Assembly (NCBI GenBank): GCA_037127315.1
Contig: JBBBDQ010001187.1
Location: forward strand, 1,084,501-1,148,500
Direction: 5' to 3'
Origin: Ascarosepion bandense
Taxonomy: Eukaryota; Mollusca; Cephalopoda; Sepiida; Sepiidae
Length of the DNA: 64,000 nt
Shown piece by piece: positions 10,700 through 20,448 of the stretch. Below the pieces are notes generated by a model, which was not told where the DNA came from, did not search any database, and saw only the letters and a list, made by a program, of their open reading frames with translations. The position numbers were made by a program, and so were the translations under genes. The stretch's first letter is position 1, and every line of letters starts with the position of its first letter.

Positions 10700-10975
10700 T
10701 ACAGCTACAAAACCTTGAAACATCGTTTTCTGTACGATCAGTAAAGTTAAATACCGTCGAACCTCGCCAGGACCTAGATTGGTGACCACTTGAGAATACC
10801 AGGAGTTGTAAGATGAGACATGTGGGTGGCGCATTGGATAATTGCTAGGGATTTCCAGTCGGATAGCTGAGTTCCAAATCTTTATATTCACTTACGTACA
10901 AATACCGTTGGGAAAGGCATGACACCACCTCTTTCCCTAGAGAGATGGGTTAATTAGTAAGACTTGTATCACGGA
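10700..10975 (+). mobile_element. 5S-rRNA-headed SINE, copy 1
   Basis: 10700-10813 resembles eukaryotic 5S rRNA across its length: a CCTTGAAA segment, CGATCAGTAAAGTTAAATA, CCTAGATTGGTGACCACTTG and GAATACCAGGAGTTGTAAG. It is followed by a tRNA-like/SINE-A-like segment (AGCTGAGTTCCAAAT, then CACTTACGTACAAATA, TTGGGAAAGGCATGA and a GATGGGTTAATTAGTAAGAC end). The arrangement is a 5S-derived promoter head on a body shared with the tRNA-headed SINE. Other 5S-like heads are at 16640, 22100, 48535 (minus) and 52630. Confidence 0.75.
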
Positions 10976-11469
10976 AGAATTATCACCATATAAGAATAAA
11001 GCAATCTCTCAAAATACTATAGCTGTAAATAACGTATAAAGAATGATAAACCGTAAAAAATGAAACCATCAATCATTTCTAAAGCTCAACTGTGATGATA
11101 GTCAAGGAAATGCCGCGTACCACATCACAATTTTGTTAGTATGAAATATTGTTGTTCTTTGTACACATTAAAAAAACGGTGTCATTTATGACTTTCCTTT
11201 CATATTTGAAAAGCTTTATGTTCTGTTCTGGTTCATCGGGATTTTTTTCTTTAATGGAACATGCCAGCTGCCATAACGTTTCTCGCCGAATTTCTAAAAA
11301 AGTTATAATTATAACATAAAACATTATTGTCGAGACAAAACATCGGTTTGAGTCATAAATGATTTCTGCTTCCTTTTATCAACTTTAGTCTGCAATTAAA
11401 AAAGTACAATGATATTTCATTCAATTATATATTCATTATTTTCGTATATTCAATTATATATTAGCAATG
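10976..11469. other. Unassigned AT-rich sequence
   Basis: Short ORFs only; nothing recognised. Confidence 0.35.
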
Positions 11470-11800
11470 GTTTGTTTCATTTTATCAGTAACTTTTGAAC
11501 AAATTCCACACGTTTCGAAGGGGAAAAATTTATCGACGATGTCTTAAATCTGATTTTCGTAAGAGAAAATCTTTCACATAGAAATCTTTTCCATTGACCG
11601 AAAAAGGAAAAAAATAGTTGATGCAAGGCCAGGTAAGTATGAGTGATCGAAAAAAAGTGATAATCGGTTGGTGCAAGGTCGAAAGAATATGGACGATCTA
11701 AAAAGCAAATAAGCGGTTGGTGCAAGGTCCGGAGCATATGGGCGAGCAGATGGGTGATAAACAGTTGGTGCAATCTGACTTTATTATGCAGATATATGAG
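11470..11800 (-). pseudogene. Mariner-type transposase C-terminus with internal 49-bp repeats
   Basis: Minus-strand frames contain DLAPTDYHFF, the conserved motif around the third catalytic residue in mariner transposases, then a frame with YENQI and VDKFF, and a KMKQTIAN segment near the end. A segment of about 49 bases containing GGTTGGTGCAAGGTC (plus strand) is repeated at about 11618, 11668, 11717 and 11765, so the LHQ-containing peptide is repeated as well. Multiple frameshifts; non-functional. Confidence 0.65.
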
Positions 11801-12404
11801 AAAAATAAGACTTAGAATTTTAACACACTTTTCATTGTCTATTTTTCGTATAAAAACTTTGTATAAAAAACTTGAAGGAAATCTGATATTTACAACTCCC
11901 TCGTTTATGCTCATCCCCAATATTAAACTTGCCCTCTTAACATATCTCAACAAAATTTTCGTATCTTTCACATACGAAATAACTTTTTTTGTGAACACAG
12001 AGACTCTTTAATGCTCCCAGACTGTCAATGAGCAAAGACTGCGATAATACTGTTAAACAGATGACTTTATTTATTCACTGTTAAATTATTGAGAGTAGTT
12101 CGCACATATTTTGAGGTATAGAGAATTTTTTTTCTTTTATTTAATCATCGATTAGTTCTTTCGAAATGGTTTGTACAATTAAAATATTTTAGACCTATAA
12201 TTAGGACATTTCTCAACAATGTTTGACGACAAAGCCATATTCCAATAGCTATTTATTTATTTAATAAGCTTACCTAACTTACCCAACTCACATGCTGCAA
12301 AAGAAAAAAATTACTTGAAAGAATTTCACTTCTTGATTTGTTAATGCAATTGTTATAATAATTCATATATGTTACATTTATGTGTTAGGCTATGATATCG
12401 TTCG
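11801..12404. other. Unassigned AT-rich sequence
   Basis: The first 200 bases may be further transposase-derived sequence on the minus strand; the rest is unrecognised. Confidence 0.3.
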
Positions 12405-12560
12405 TGGTCGAGCGCTTACTACACATCAGATCATTTGATGGCTTCTCTTATGTTGTTGCAGGTTCGAATCTTGCTGAATAACACATATTTTTTATCAAAA
12501 ATCGTTCTAGAGATATTCAGGCTGATGGAGTTATATCGTGTATTGTATATTGTTTAATGA
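12405..12560 (+). mobile_element. tRNA-derived SINE-F, copy 1
   Basis: Contains CGTGGTCGAGCGCTTAC (A-box-like) and GCAGGTTCGAATCTTGC (B box in a near-perfect T-arm stem), followed by a tail with CACATATTTT and GATATTCAGGCTGATGG. The same order occurs at 32167-32320. It has a tRNA origin but no 7-bp acceptor pairing and no 3' CCA context of a functional tRNA. Confidence 0.6.
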
Positions 12561-12989
12561 AAAACAGATTATCTACTCATTTAATGCCTATTAAAAATAA
12601 TGTTCAAACAAATAATTTAAAAAATATCGGTTGTTAATCCATTTCGTAAATCTTCGGAACTTTTCGATATAAACCTTGTTTTTTTTCTGTAATACTACAA
12701 CATGCGATGAGCCAATTGTCGTTATTTTATATCGTTACTTTAGCGCATGGGCGTACTTTGTTTTTGATGTTTCGATTGCAGAATATTTGATGGGCGTCCT
12801 CCTTGAAAAAAGAACTGCATGATGCAATTCACTCCACCAGATATTTGGAATCGGCATGCTGCTCTCATTGGCATTCGTGCTCGAAGTTAAAATACAAATA
12901 TTTCAGATTGATTGAGTGTCACTCTAAAGACATAGACAGAGGATTCGGAAATAGGTTGATTTGTCTAATAGTGATTACGAAAGTATTTA
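12561..12989. other. Unassigned, probable 5' remnant of transposon
   Basis: An open frame starts at 12803 and runs into the transposase-like segment at 12990, but its first 60 residues match no motif I recognise. Confidence 0.3.
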
Positions 12990-13425
12990 GAGTGATCCCT
13001 ACTGGAAACAATCTGAGGCCTCTATTCCTCTTTCCACAAGGCTTCAGATTCAAGCTGGAGGCCTACATCGATTGCCTCGAAGAGATAGTGCTGCGCTGGG
13101 TCAATAGGGTGTCTGCTAGAAGACCTGATGTCTGGCAACATGGCATGCAAGAAGGAAAATCCAATCATCGCTGTCAGACAATTTCTATGACCACTTCATC
13201 CCTTACATTTGACCAACTAACTTTTCAATCTGTAAATCCCTTGATTATTATTTCTGGGGCACACTTAAGCGAGAGACTAACAAATCTTCTAGTAACATCA
13301 AAGATTAACTGAAGGCAAGGATTATGGCAGCATTTACCAAATTAAACAAGTAGATTGACCAGAAAATATGCCGAAGATTTTGAAGTCGTCTGGAAGTACT
13401 CGATGAAGATAAGATAAGATAGTTT
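12990..13425 (+). pseudogene. Tc1/mariner-group transposase fossil, copy 1
   Basis: Plus-strand frames give LFLFPQGFRFKLEAYIDCLE, then WVNRVSARRPDVWQHG, then (after a frame change) VNPLDYYFWGTLKRETNKS, then LKARIMAAFTKLNK and ICRRF. This is the order seen in a DDE transposase of the IS630/Tc1/mariner group, where NPLDYYFWG surrounds the third catalytic residue. Frameshifts near 13150 and 13225 disable it. Other copies of the family are at 28840-29370 and 57900-58135. The 3' flank resumes at 13610-13745 after an unrelated 200-base stretch. Confidence 0.7.
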
Positions 13426-13609
13426 AACAACTTATCTAAGAGAAGGAAATCTCAGAAATAATAACCCTCTACACCTAATCTGTGTAGAAAAGGGTAGGCT
13501 GAACTCTCTGACCTTCGTAAGCAATTTCTAGAAATGGTGTCTTGAGTTTCCAGTCTCTTAAACTGGTTGGTGTTAGTAAGGGTATACAGGTGTAAAACTC
13601 GCTCCAATA

Positions 13610-13745
13610 TGTCATGGTAATTTTTTGGAATACATTTAATCTTTTGCATTTCAAGATATTTTTGTAGAGATTGGGTAAATATATGTTAAAATTGGATAGC
13701 AGTGTTACTTTGCTTTTTATTCTTTTAGACGACGGTTCATCCATA
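13610..13745 (+). mobile_element. 3' terminal part of the transposon at 12990
   Basis: Matches the 3' ends of the copies at 29290-29400 and 58020-58135. Shared features are TTTCAAGATA or TTTTAATATA, a GGGTAAATATATGTT-like block, AGCAGTGTTACTTTG, and TTTTAGACGACGGTTCATCC. The sequence at 13426-13609 separates it from its transposase. Confidence 0.5.
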
Positions 13746-14647
13746 AAACCATGTATATTTAATGGCGGAAGAAAGGGAAGACTCTATAAACAATAAATTT
13801 CATCGAACGTCTGCTGGTTTCGGCTTTTCATGCCAGAATGAAAAAAAAAACTATACGTAATAAAATAAACTGGGTATAATTCGGGTGTTGCCACATTGAA
13901 ACTTCTCCAAAAACTGATTTATTTCCTGCACAATACCAAGCGCAAAACATTAAAATTTACCAAAGAAAATTAAATAAAAATGTACAAATAATAATAATCC
14001 CGATAACTATAATAAATATAAGCAAAAATCCTACCCGCCAACTCCATAAGCACAAACATAGATAAAAGCTAGTCCAAACGTAATCAGAACATTTTAACAG
14101 CACATCCGTAATATTGGAATATATAGTTAAGACCAAACGATATGGCATCATCAACAAGATATCACCTTTAATATACAGAGAAGATTTTAAAACGGCCAAG
14201 CGATTTATGTTCAGAAATCTAAAAAAAAAACAGACGCATATCAAATGATATGCATCATAGCAGCATTTTAAACTCGCAGGTCGTTCAGCTTATTACATTT
14301 GCTGACATGTTCCACCTAATAAATATCAGTCTGGTCAGAAGTGAAAAGAATTCATTAAAAAAGAAAACGTCTTAGGAGGGTGCTAATCTCACAATTCTAT
14401 ACAAGAAACTAAAGTCTAGGATACATATTAATACCGATGACCGCAAAACAACAATAACAAAATATAGTATATTCCGCAATATTGATTTCTCATTGAGTGC
14501 CTCACAGTTTCAGCCTTGTGCCACCTCGAATATCTGCTTAGAAAACTACCATTAACCTTATCAGCGCTGCTTATATCAAGAGGATTGTATAAATTTATCA
14601 AATTTCTATCTTTTTCACGCTAATAATCATTCATAAAAAAGTGTTTT
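13746..14647. other. Unassigned sequence
   Basis: Several minus-strand hydrophobic ORFs (longest 13957-14244) look like chance frames in AT-rich DNA. Nothing recognised. Confidence 0.35.
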
Positions 14648-15019
14648 GGGTATGATGTTAAACTGCATCCGGTAGCAAGGATTATGATTGGGAGGTTCTG
14701 AGGAGCATGGAACCACCATTTAATTGCTGCTGTTCCCATGTCTATCCTGATATGGAGTGGTATCACCTGTTAGAATCCCAGCTATGGGTAAATAATTAAC
14801 ACCCAAACTGCGGTCAAAACAATATGAAAGTATAAAAATAGTGTTTTTTTATAGAAATATACTAGAAGGCATCTTCAGTTTTCTAAAAATAAAATAAAAA
14901 ATTCATAAACATCTGACAAAATCAACTTTCTTAATATAACCGGACATTAAAAAATATTAAAACGCCATCCTTTTGGCATTAAATAACCCGTTTGATATGT
15001 CATTAAACAAACTCAACTC
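14648..15019 (+). repeat. Interspersed repeat family B, copy 3
   Basis: Begins GGGTATGATGTTAAACTGCA and ends near GATATGTCATTAAACAAAC. About 180 bases shorter than copies 1 and 4 because most of the ACATTTTTGAAGG-type internal repeats are missing. Confidence 0.75.
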
Positions 15020-16065
15020 ATAAAACGTGCCAATCAAAGACGAGGATTGCTGAATTGGGTTATTTTATGGACGAACTGTGGATAATGAAGATATCATGGA
15101 TGGTAAAAATTTACACTCGACGTGAAGAATCTCACTTGTAGTGGTTTCGGAACCATCCACGTAGGAGTCTGTTTCACAGAGCAGAAGCATGTAAAAAACC
15201 TCCGAGATAGAACTTTCTTCTTGCAAATGAAATAATGATTGAATGAGAATGTTTCGCCCGATGTACCTGGCATGGTGATTTTTACCTCAAGGCCGTGTAA
15301 ACATGTTTTGTCGCAGCTGTAAGACACGATTTGGTAACTTCTGTCCAGATATTTTCTTTTAAAAGATTATTCTGAGATATCGAAAGAAGGTCTCTGAGAA
15401 ACTATGCTTAAGCTAAAGAAATTTTCTTGTTTGATTCGAAAAGAGAATTGTTCAATAAACTAATAGAAAGCGACATTTTTATTACCAAAGTTTATTATTA
15501 TCCTTTAGACCAATTAATGGAATGGTATTGTCGATACAGCTTATTAAAATACTCAGCATTTCTTTGCCAAATATATGCATCGTATCATCGCATTTTAACC
15601 CCAAAGTAAATCATTACAATGCACTAAATCCTACTAGTTGGAAAGCGTGCCCAGACAGTCTTGTGCGAAAAGCGGTCATAAAGTTACCAGAATGTTTCTT
15701 TCTGCGTATTCAGTCCAGACAATCGATAATGTTTTTCCGAGTCTAACACGCAGGTGAAACATTATAAAGAAACGTCATAAACCATCGGGACACTTGATTC
15801 TCTTTTTTTTTTCTTTTTTTGTATTACTGCTTCTCCAGTGAACATATAGTGGGATAGTTAAGTTTATTTTTATTTGTCACCACCTGCGTGGCCCATAAAA
15901 ATGATTAGAAAGATAGGTAAACGAAGAATTTAGGAGAGATAACTTAAAGTGATTTTGCATTATACCCAAGCGTATCCATTTCTTGGTACGTCTGCGGATT
16001 TTTTCATTCTATTTGTTTCTTTATTCGTGTTATTATGCTGCGTTCTTTGATAAGAATTTTCACCT
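15020..16065. other. Unassigned sequence
   Basis: Small ORFs on both strands (15094-15327 minus, 15427-15609 plus) match nothing I know. No repeat family member identified. Confidence 0.35.
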
Positions 16066-16426
16066 GCCTTTATCTAAAAATCGGTCACAACTTCTTGGCT
16101 TTAAAATGTAGATAAAACAGTAACATTTTTTATTCGCTATTTCAAATTAAAAAGTGAAGACGAAGGGAAAATGTACTTCAACTATTGAACAGGTTTCGTT
16201 TTCTATGCAATAATGGCTCCTTTTCAATTAGCCTCAGTAAGTTAGTATGTGCGTTTTGTTACATCGGATATCGACTCTGAGCGACAAATCGGGGTGCCGA
16301 GTTCGTATTCCAGTTGCATTCATTGCATTCACTTACGCACAAAAATACTCTTGCGAAAGGGATTAATCCGTCTTTTCCCTTCAGTTAAATGACAGGACTG
16401 ATCGGGTTCTATAGTCTTGGCTGGCA
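16066..16426. repeat. Source arm of an inverted duplication
   Basis: This 361-base segment reappears in reverse complement at 17429-17787 with only about three substitutions and a 2-base indel. It spans single-copy sequence (16066-16247) and the 5' half of a SINE-A copy (16248-16426), so the duplication cuts across element boundaries. Confidence 0.95.
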
Positions 16427-16552
16427 ATCAGTCTACCGCTGAAAGCAATGGCAGCCTACTGATGGGATAGTCTTCTGCCCAGTCAGTAATGTCTGTTTCG
16501 AGACGTGATCGCCAAAAGCGTGATTCACGTATGACATTTAACTGACTGACAT
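16248..16552 (+). mobile_element. SINE-A, copy 5
   Basis: Complete copy, tRNA-like head to CATTTAACTGACTGAC. Box A has decayed (TTTGTTACATCGG); box B reads GAGTTCGTATTCC. Its first 179 bases are duplicated in inverted orientation at 17429-17606. Confidence 0.85.
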
Positions 16553-16639
16553 TATTTACTTTATTGTTCGAATTGCCTTATGCGTATACTGAATAATGAA
16601 AAGCAAATGCTATTGAATATATTAAAAGCTGTATCCTGT

Positions 16640-16850
16640 ATATCAAGAACAAGATTGTTCAGTACATAGGTGGGGACCACTTGAGAATATCAGGTCTTTT
16701 GAGCTTTATTGTGCAGGTGACGTAATGAATTATACCTCGGGTTTTTTTAATACGAGATTGCAGTCTTAATTTCCGGAGGGTTTATTATACTTCTTTTTGC
16801 GCATATATTATTGGGAAAGTGATATTAATTTACTACTCTAACAGAACTAT
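16640..16850 (+). mobile_element. 5S-rRNA-headed SINE, copy 2 (5' part missing)
   Basis: Only the 3' half of the 5S-like head is present: TCAGTACATAGGTGGGGACC, then ACTTGAGAATATCAGG. A diverged tail follows with TTTGCGCATATATTATTGGG, which aligns to the SINE-A-like centre. Confidence 0.5.
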
Positions 16851-16880
16851 AGATTATTTATTTAAACATATATAGCTACA

Positions 16881-17428
16881 GGAGTAGATAGACTAAACTA
16901 TCGCCCTGTTCACAAACCACCCACGTCTATTGAAGAGGTGAATAGGCTCATCCCTTGTTTCCTGTTTAGGATGTGGTTACCGGCTTTATCTTTTCCAATC
17001 TTTTCACTCTTTTCTGTTATTTTTTTTTCAATTGGAGTAGATAGACTAAACTATCGCCCGGTTCACACTCCACCCAAGTCTATTGAACAGGTGAAGAGGC
17101 TCATCCCTTGTTGCCTGCTTAGGATGTGGTTTCCGGCTTTCTCTTTTCCGATCTTTTCACTCTTTTCTTTTATTTATTTTTTTTTCATTGGAGTAGATAG
17201 ATCTATCTATCGCCCGGTTCACAAACCACCCACCTCTATTGATCAGGTGAAGAGGCTCATCCCTTGTTTCCTGCTTAGGATGTGGTTTCTGGCTTTCTCT
17301 TTTCCAATCTTTTCACTCTTTTATTTTTTTTTCAATTGGAGTAGATAGACTAAACTATCGCCCGGTTCACACTTCACCCAAGTCTATTGAACAGGTGAAA
17401 AGGCTCATACTTTGTTCCCTCATTAGGA
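16881..17428 (+). repeat. About 150-bp tandem monomers of LINE-A 5' type
   Basis: Units start GGAGTAGATAGACTAAACTA at 16881, 17034, 17190 and 17338 (periods 153, 156 and 148, varying with T-runs). Each contains GAGGCTCATCCCTTGTTTCC, TAGGATGTGG and TTTTCCAATCTTTTCACTC. A diverged single unit with GAGGCTCATCCCTCGTTTCC begins the LINE-A copy at 44046, so these look like promoter monomers of that LINE. Unit 4 is interrupted at 17428 by the inverted duplication and resumes at 17785. Confidence 0.85.
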
Positions 17429-17787
17429 TGCCAGCCAAGACTATAGAACCCGATCAGTCCTGTCATTTAACTGAAGGGAAAAGACATATTAATCCCTTTC
17501 GCAAGAGTATTTGTGCGTAAGTGAATGCAATGAATGCAACTGGAATACGAACTCGGCACCCCGATTTGTCGCTCAGAGTCGATATCCGATGTAACAAAAC
17601 GCACATACTAACTTACTGAGGCTAATTGAAAAGGAGCCATTATTGCATAGAAAACGAAACCTGTTCAATAGTTGAAGTACATTTTCCCTTCGTCTTCACT
17701 TTTTAATTTGAAATAGCGAATAAAAAATGTTACTGTTTTATCTACATTTTCAAGCCAAGAAGTTGTGACCGATTTTTAGATAAAGGC
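17429..17787. repeat. Inverted copy inserted inside a monomer
   Basis: Reverse complement of 16066-16426. It sits between TTAGGATG and GGCTTTCTC of monomer 4, replacing about 8 bases (TGGTTTCC in other units). Short shared bases at the junctions (TG on the left, GGC on the right) suggest microhomology-mediated templated insertion. It carries the 5' half of SINE-A copy 5 on the minus strand (17429-17606). Confidence 0.95.
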
Positions 17788-17878
17788 TTTCTCTTTTCCA
17801 ATCTTTTCACTCTTACGTAGCCCCCTGCGCTTCAGTGGCGTTACCGCCTTGCTCGGGGTGATATGATTAAAAAAAAAT
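17785..17878 (+). mobile_element. End of monomer 4 fused to LINE-A 3' end
   Basis: After GGCTTTCTC...TTTTCACTC (monomer end), the sequence passes directly at about 17814 into the LINE-A 3' block (ACGTAGCCCCCTGC, CAGTGGCGTTACCGCCTTGC, GGGGTGATATGATT) and an A-tail. No coding sequence lies between the 5' monomers and the 3' end, so the unit is an internally deleted, non-autonomous LINE-A derivative. Confidence 0.75.
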
Positions 17879-18614
17879 AATTACGATATTTTTTATTATC
17901 CAAATATTGAAATCATACAATCTAAAAATATTTCCAGTGTTTTTGTTCTGCAAAATATCACTACAATTTTAACTTCTTTAATTTTTTCTTTCATAGATAA
18001 TCGCGTAAACGTGTTTCTTACATCTTCGTGCGCCAATCAATATGTGACCCTATAACTTGAGTGGCTCTTTTGCCTTGTACTGTTTGAATATATGAAATAT
18101 ACTTATGCTGCCACTTGTAAATCATACTAATGTAAGAAACACTAGGAGTTTAAGATAAATAAAATCAAAGCAATCAAAGGAAGAAATTAAATGGAAGAAG
18201 GAAGAGTATAAAAAGCAGAAAGAATGTCAAGAGTAAAAAGAAAAAAGACAAGAAAGCGGCGAAATGGAAGAATAAAATGGAAAGTGTTAATAAAAGAAAG
18301 AAAAAGTGACAAGGAAAGAAACGTCAAAGTCGTTTAAAATTTCAACAGAAAACATTTCACCTATCCTCCCGCCCCCAAGTTTCTGATTCATGGATTAGGC
18401 GACCATCTTGAATATCAATTGTCTGTTCAATTTTCTGATTATTTCCGCAAAGATTCACTTATCGTTTCAATTGTTACGGGGGATCGGACTTTTTCCACCG
18501 TTTATCTGCGACTGAATTTCTGGCACCTGTGTTGGTCACCGGCCTGATCAATTATGTCATCAGCAGTCGTCTTTGCCGGGGCTTTTGGCAACATCCTTTC
18601 TTATAAAGATACAG

Positions 18615-18616
<2 letters not shown>
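17879..18616. other. Unassigned, with a polypurine stretch
   Basis: 18171-18331 is strongly purine-rich on the plus strand (GGAAGAAGGAAGAGTATAAA and similar). 18350-18600 has a higher GC content than its surroundings but no ORF or motif I recognise. Confidence 0.4.
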
Positions 18617-18675
<59 letters not shown>

Positions 18676-18717
18676 TTACGCGCTCGTGTGTGTGTGTGTG
18701 TGTGTGTGAGAGTGTGT
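18617..18717. repeat. Compound (TA)n(TG)n microsatellite
   Basis: A TA run is followed by two TG runs separated by TTTACGCGCTCG. Confidence 0.95.
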
Positions 18718-19564
18718 TTACAGAAATTTATTCACCACTGCTGGCACATATATAGGGAAGAAGAAATGTCCGCTTTATATACAAAAGTAGGGATAATCAT
18801 TGAAGAGTACGGTTACAGATAAGAATAAATACGCGTTAATATATATATTGTGTTATCAGCCACGTAGATACAAGAACATGACAGAAGTAAATAGACACAT
18901 CACTCATTAAACAGGAGCTGTTATTCAAAGACTTAAGATATTTGAAAAGTTGTTTCGGGCAAATTAAAATTTACTGAACTCGCCAGAGACAGATGTTTTA
19001 TATATCATTTGTTTTCGTATAGAAACTATCAGAAGTGCAATCGCCCCTAGACGATATCGAGAATCATGTTCACCAAACGCAAGCCTCAGGTGCCACTTAT
19101 GACACTGGGTGACTGAATGAGTCGTGTGTTAATAATACAAACGAGGGAAAGAAGAAACGACAATAATAAAGACTTACACCGTTTGCATTCGATTTAAAAA
19201 CTCATAATTAAATATTCCTGCATTAAAATTATAAAACAAATGTATTCAAATTAAATGTTAAGGTATTCGAAATAAAGTATAAGCGATTCATTTTAAAATA
19301 GCAATATTTGTTGTATCAATAAAATAAATTCATTGACTAAATTAAAATACAATTGCCAAAGAGAAGCTGAATGCGGATAAACTCCAACAGATGCAAACAT
19401 GTACTATTAAAATATATGTAACTAACGTGAACATTGCATAATTAAATTAGATATAGTGAATTGTAAATTAATTCTTTAAATTGAATGTGTTAGTTTTAAT
19501 TTTTCTTGTAAATTTAAATGCACTGTTATTTAACTTAAATCCCTTGTTTCATAAATTGTATGGC
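18718..19564. other. Unassigned AT-rich sequence
   Basis: No ORF, RNA gene or repeat family recognised. Confidence 0.35.
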
Positions 19565-20271
19565 AAACAATGTAGATGTTAGATATCGATTCATTGGAAA
19601 TTTCAAAGTATAAGATTGTAGTATTCTAGGAAGTATTTTCTAGAAACCACCGTTTGTTGGGAAGAATTTCATAAACAGAATACGTAGGAAATGAGGCCGA
19701 TACATAAATGTGTATGCAAAAATCTGTTCTTAGCGTTAAAGTTCCAAACAGGTGAAAATAAATAATGGAGATTGTCTGAAATAATAATTCAGAGAATAAA
19801 GACAAATTTGCGATAGTCTTGCGATATGTCTCCGGGACAGTGATTTCAAGGTAGGAAATAAGTAATATAAGAAAGTTAAAATAAGTAATATAAGTAAGTT
19901 CCCAACAGATGGTACTGCAGGGGCCCGACAATATTTTTCGGACACTTTGAAAAAAGTATTTCAAGTACCAAAAGTGCTTCTAGTGCCAAAAACTTTTGAG
20001 ATTGTAAGTACGTAGTTGAGGAGTGAAAATCCACTACTAGTGTAATCATTGTTTTTAGTTTGTCTTTGATAATTTTAGTTTTTTGTGATTTGTGCGAAAA
20101 CTTGCGCCGACACTATTTTTCGGACATGACAAAAAATCCTATTTTATTAAGAGCTAAGTTCATGTATATGTTGCTGTATGCAAATTTTCTGCTTGTACAC
20201 TTAGCTGCCATCATTAGAATCAATTATCTGTTCTATTTTACTGGCAAAACAATTAAGTTTAATGAGGTAAA

Positions 20272-20448
20272 ATGCATTCAAAAGAAGTCGTTTGTTTGGC
20301 ACGGAAGAAGCGGGATGATGGCCTCAGCATCAGAAGGATCGCCATGGATTTGAAGCTGTCGAAATCAACGGTCGAATACATGCTGAAGACAAACACCGAG
20401 CGGAAAAAGAAGAGAGGACGGAAAAGATCAATTGGCAAAAAGGACTGA
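20272..20448 (+). pseudogene. Tc1 transposase, N-terminal DNA-binding part (frameshifted)
   Basis: Begins with ATG at 20272 and encodes 58 residues with a helix-turn-helix pattern (DDGLSIRRIAMDLKLSKSTV, residues about 15-34) and a basic KKKRGRKRS stretch resembling the linker in Tc1 transposases. It stops at 20446 because the frame is one base out relative to the catalytic part. The shift falls in a five-A run (20436-20440 region). A single-base expansion in that run is the simplest cause; programmed frameshifting is possible but I see no strong slippery signal. Confidence 0.8.
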
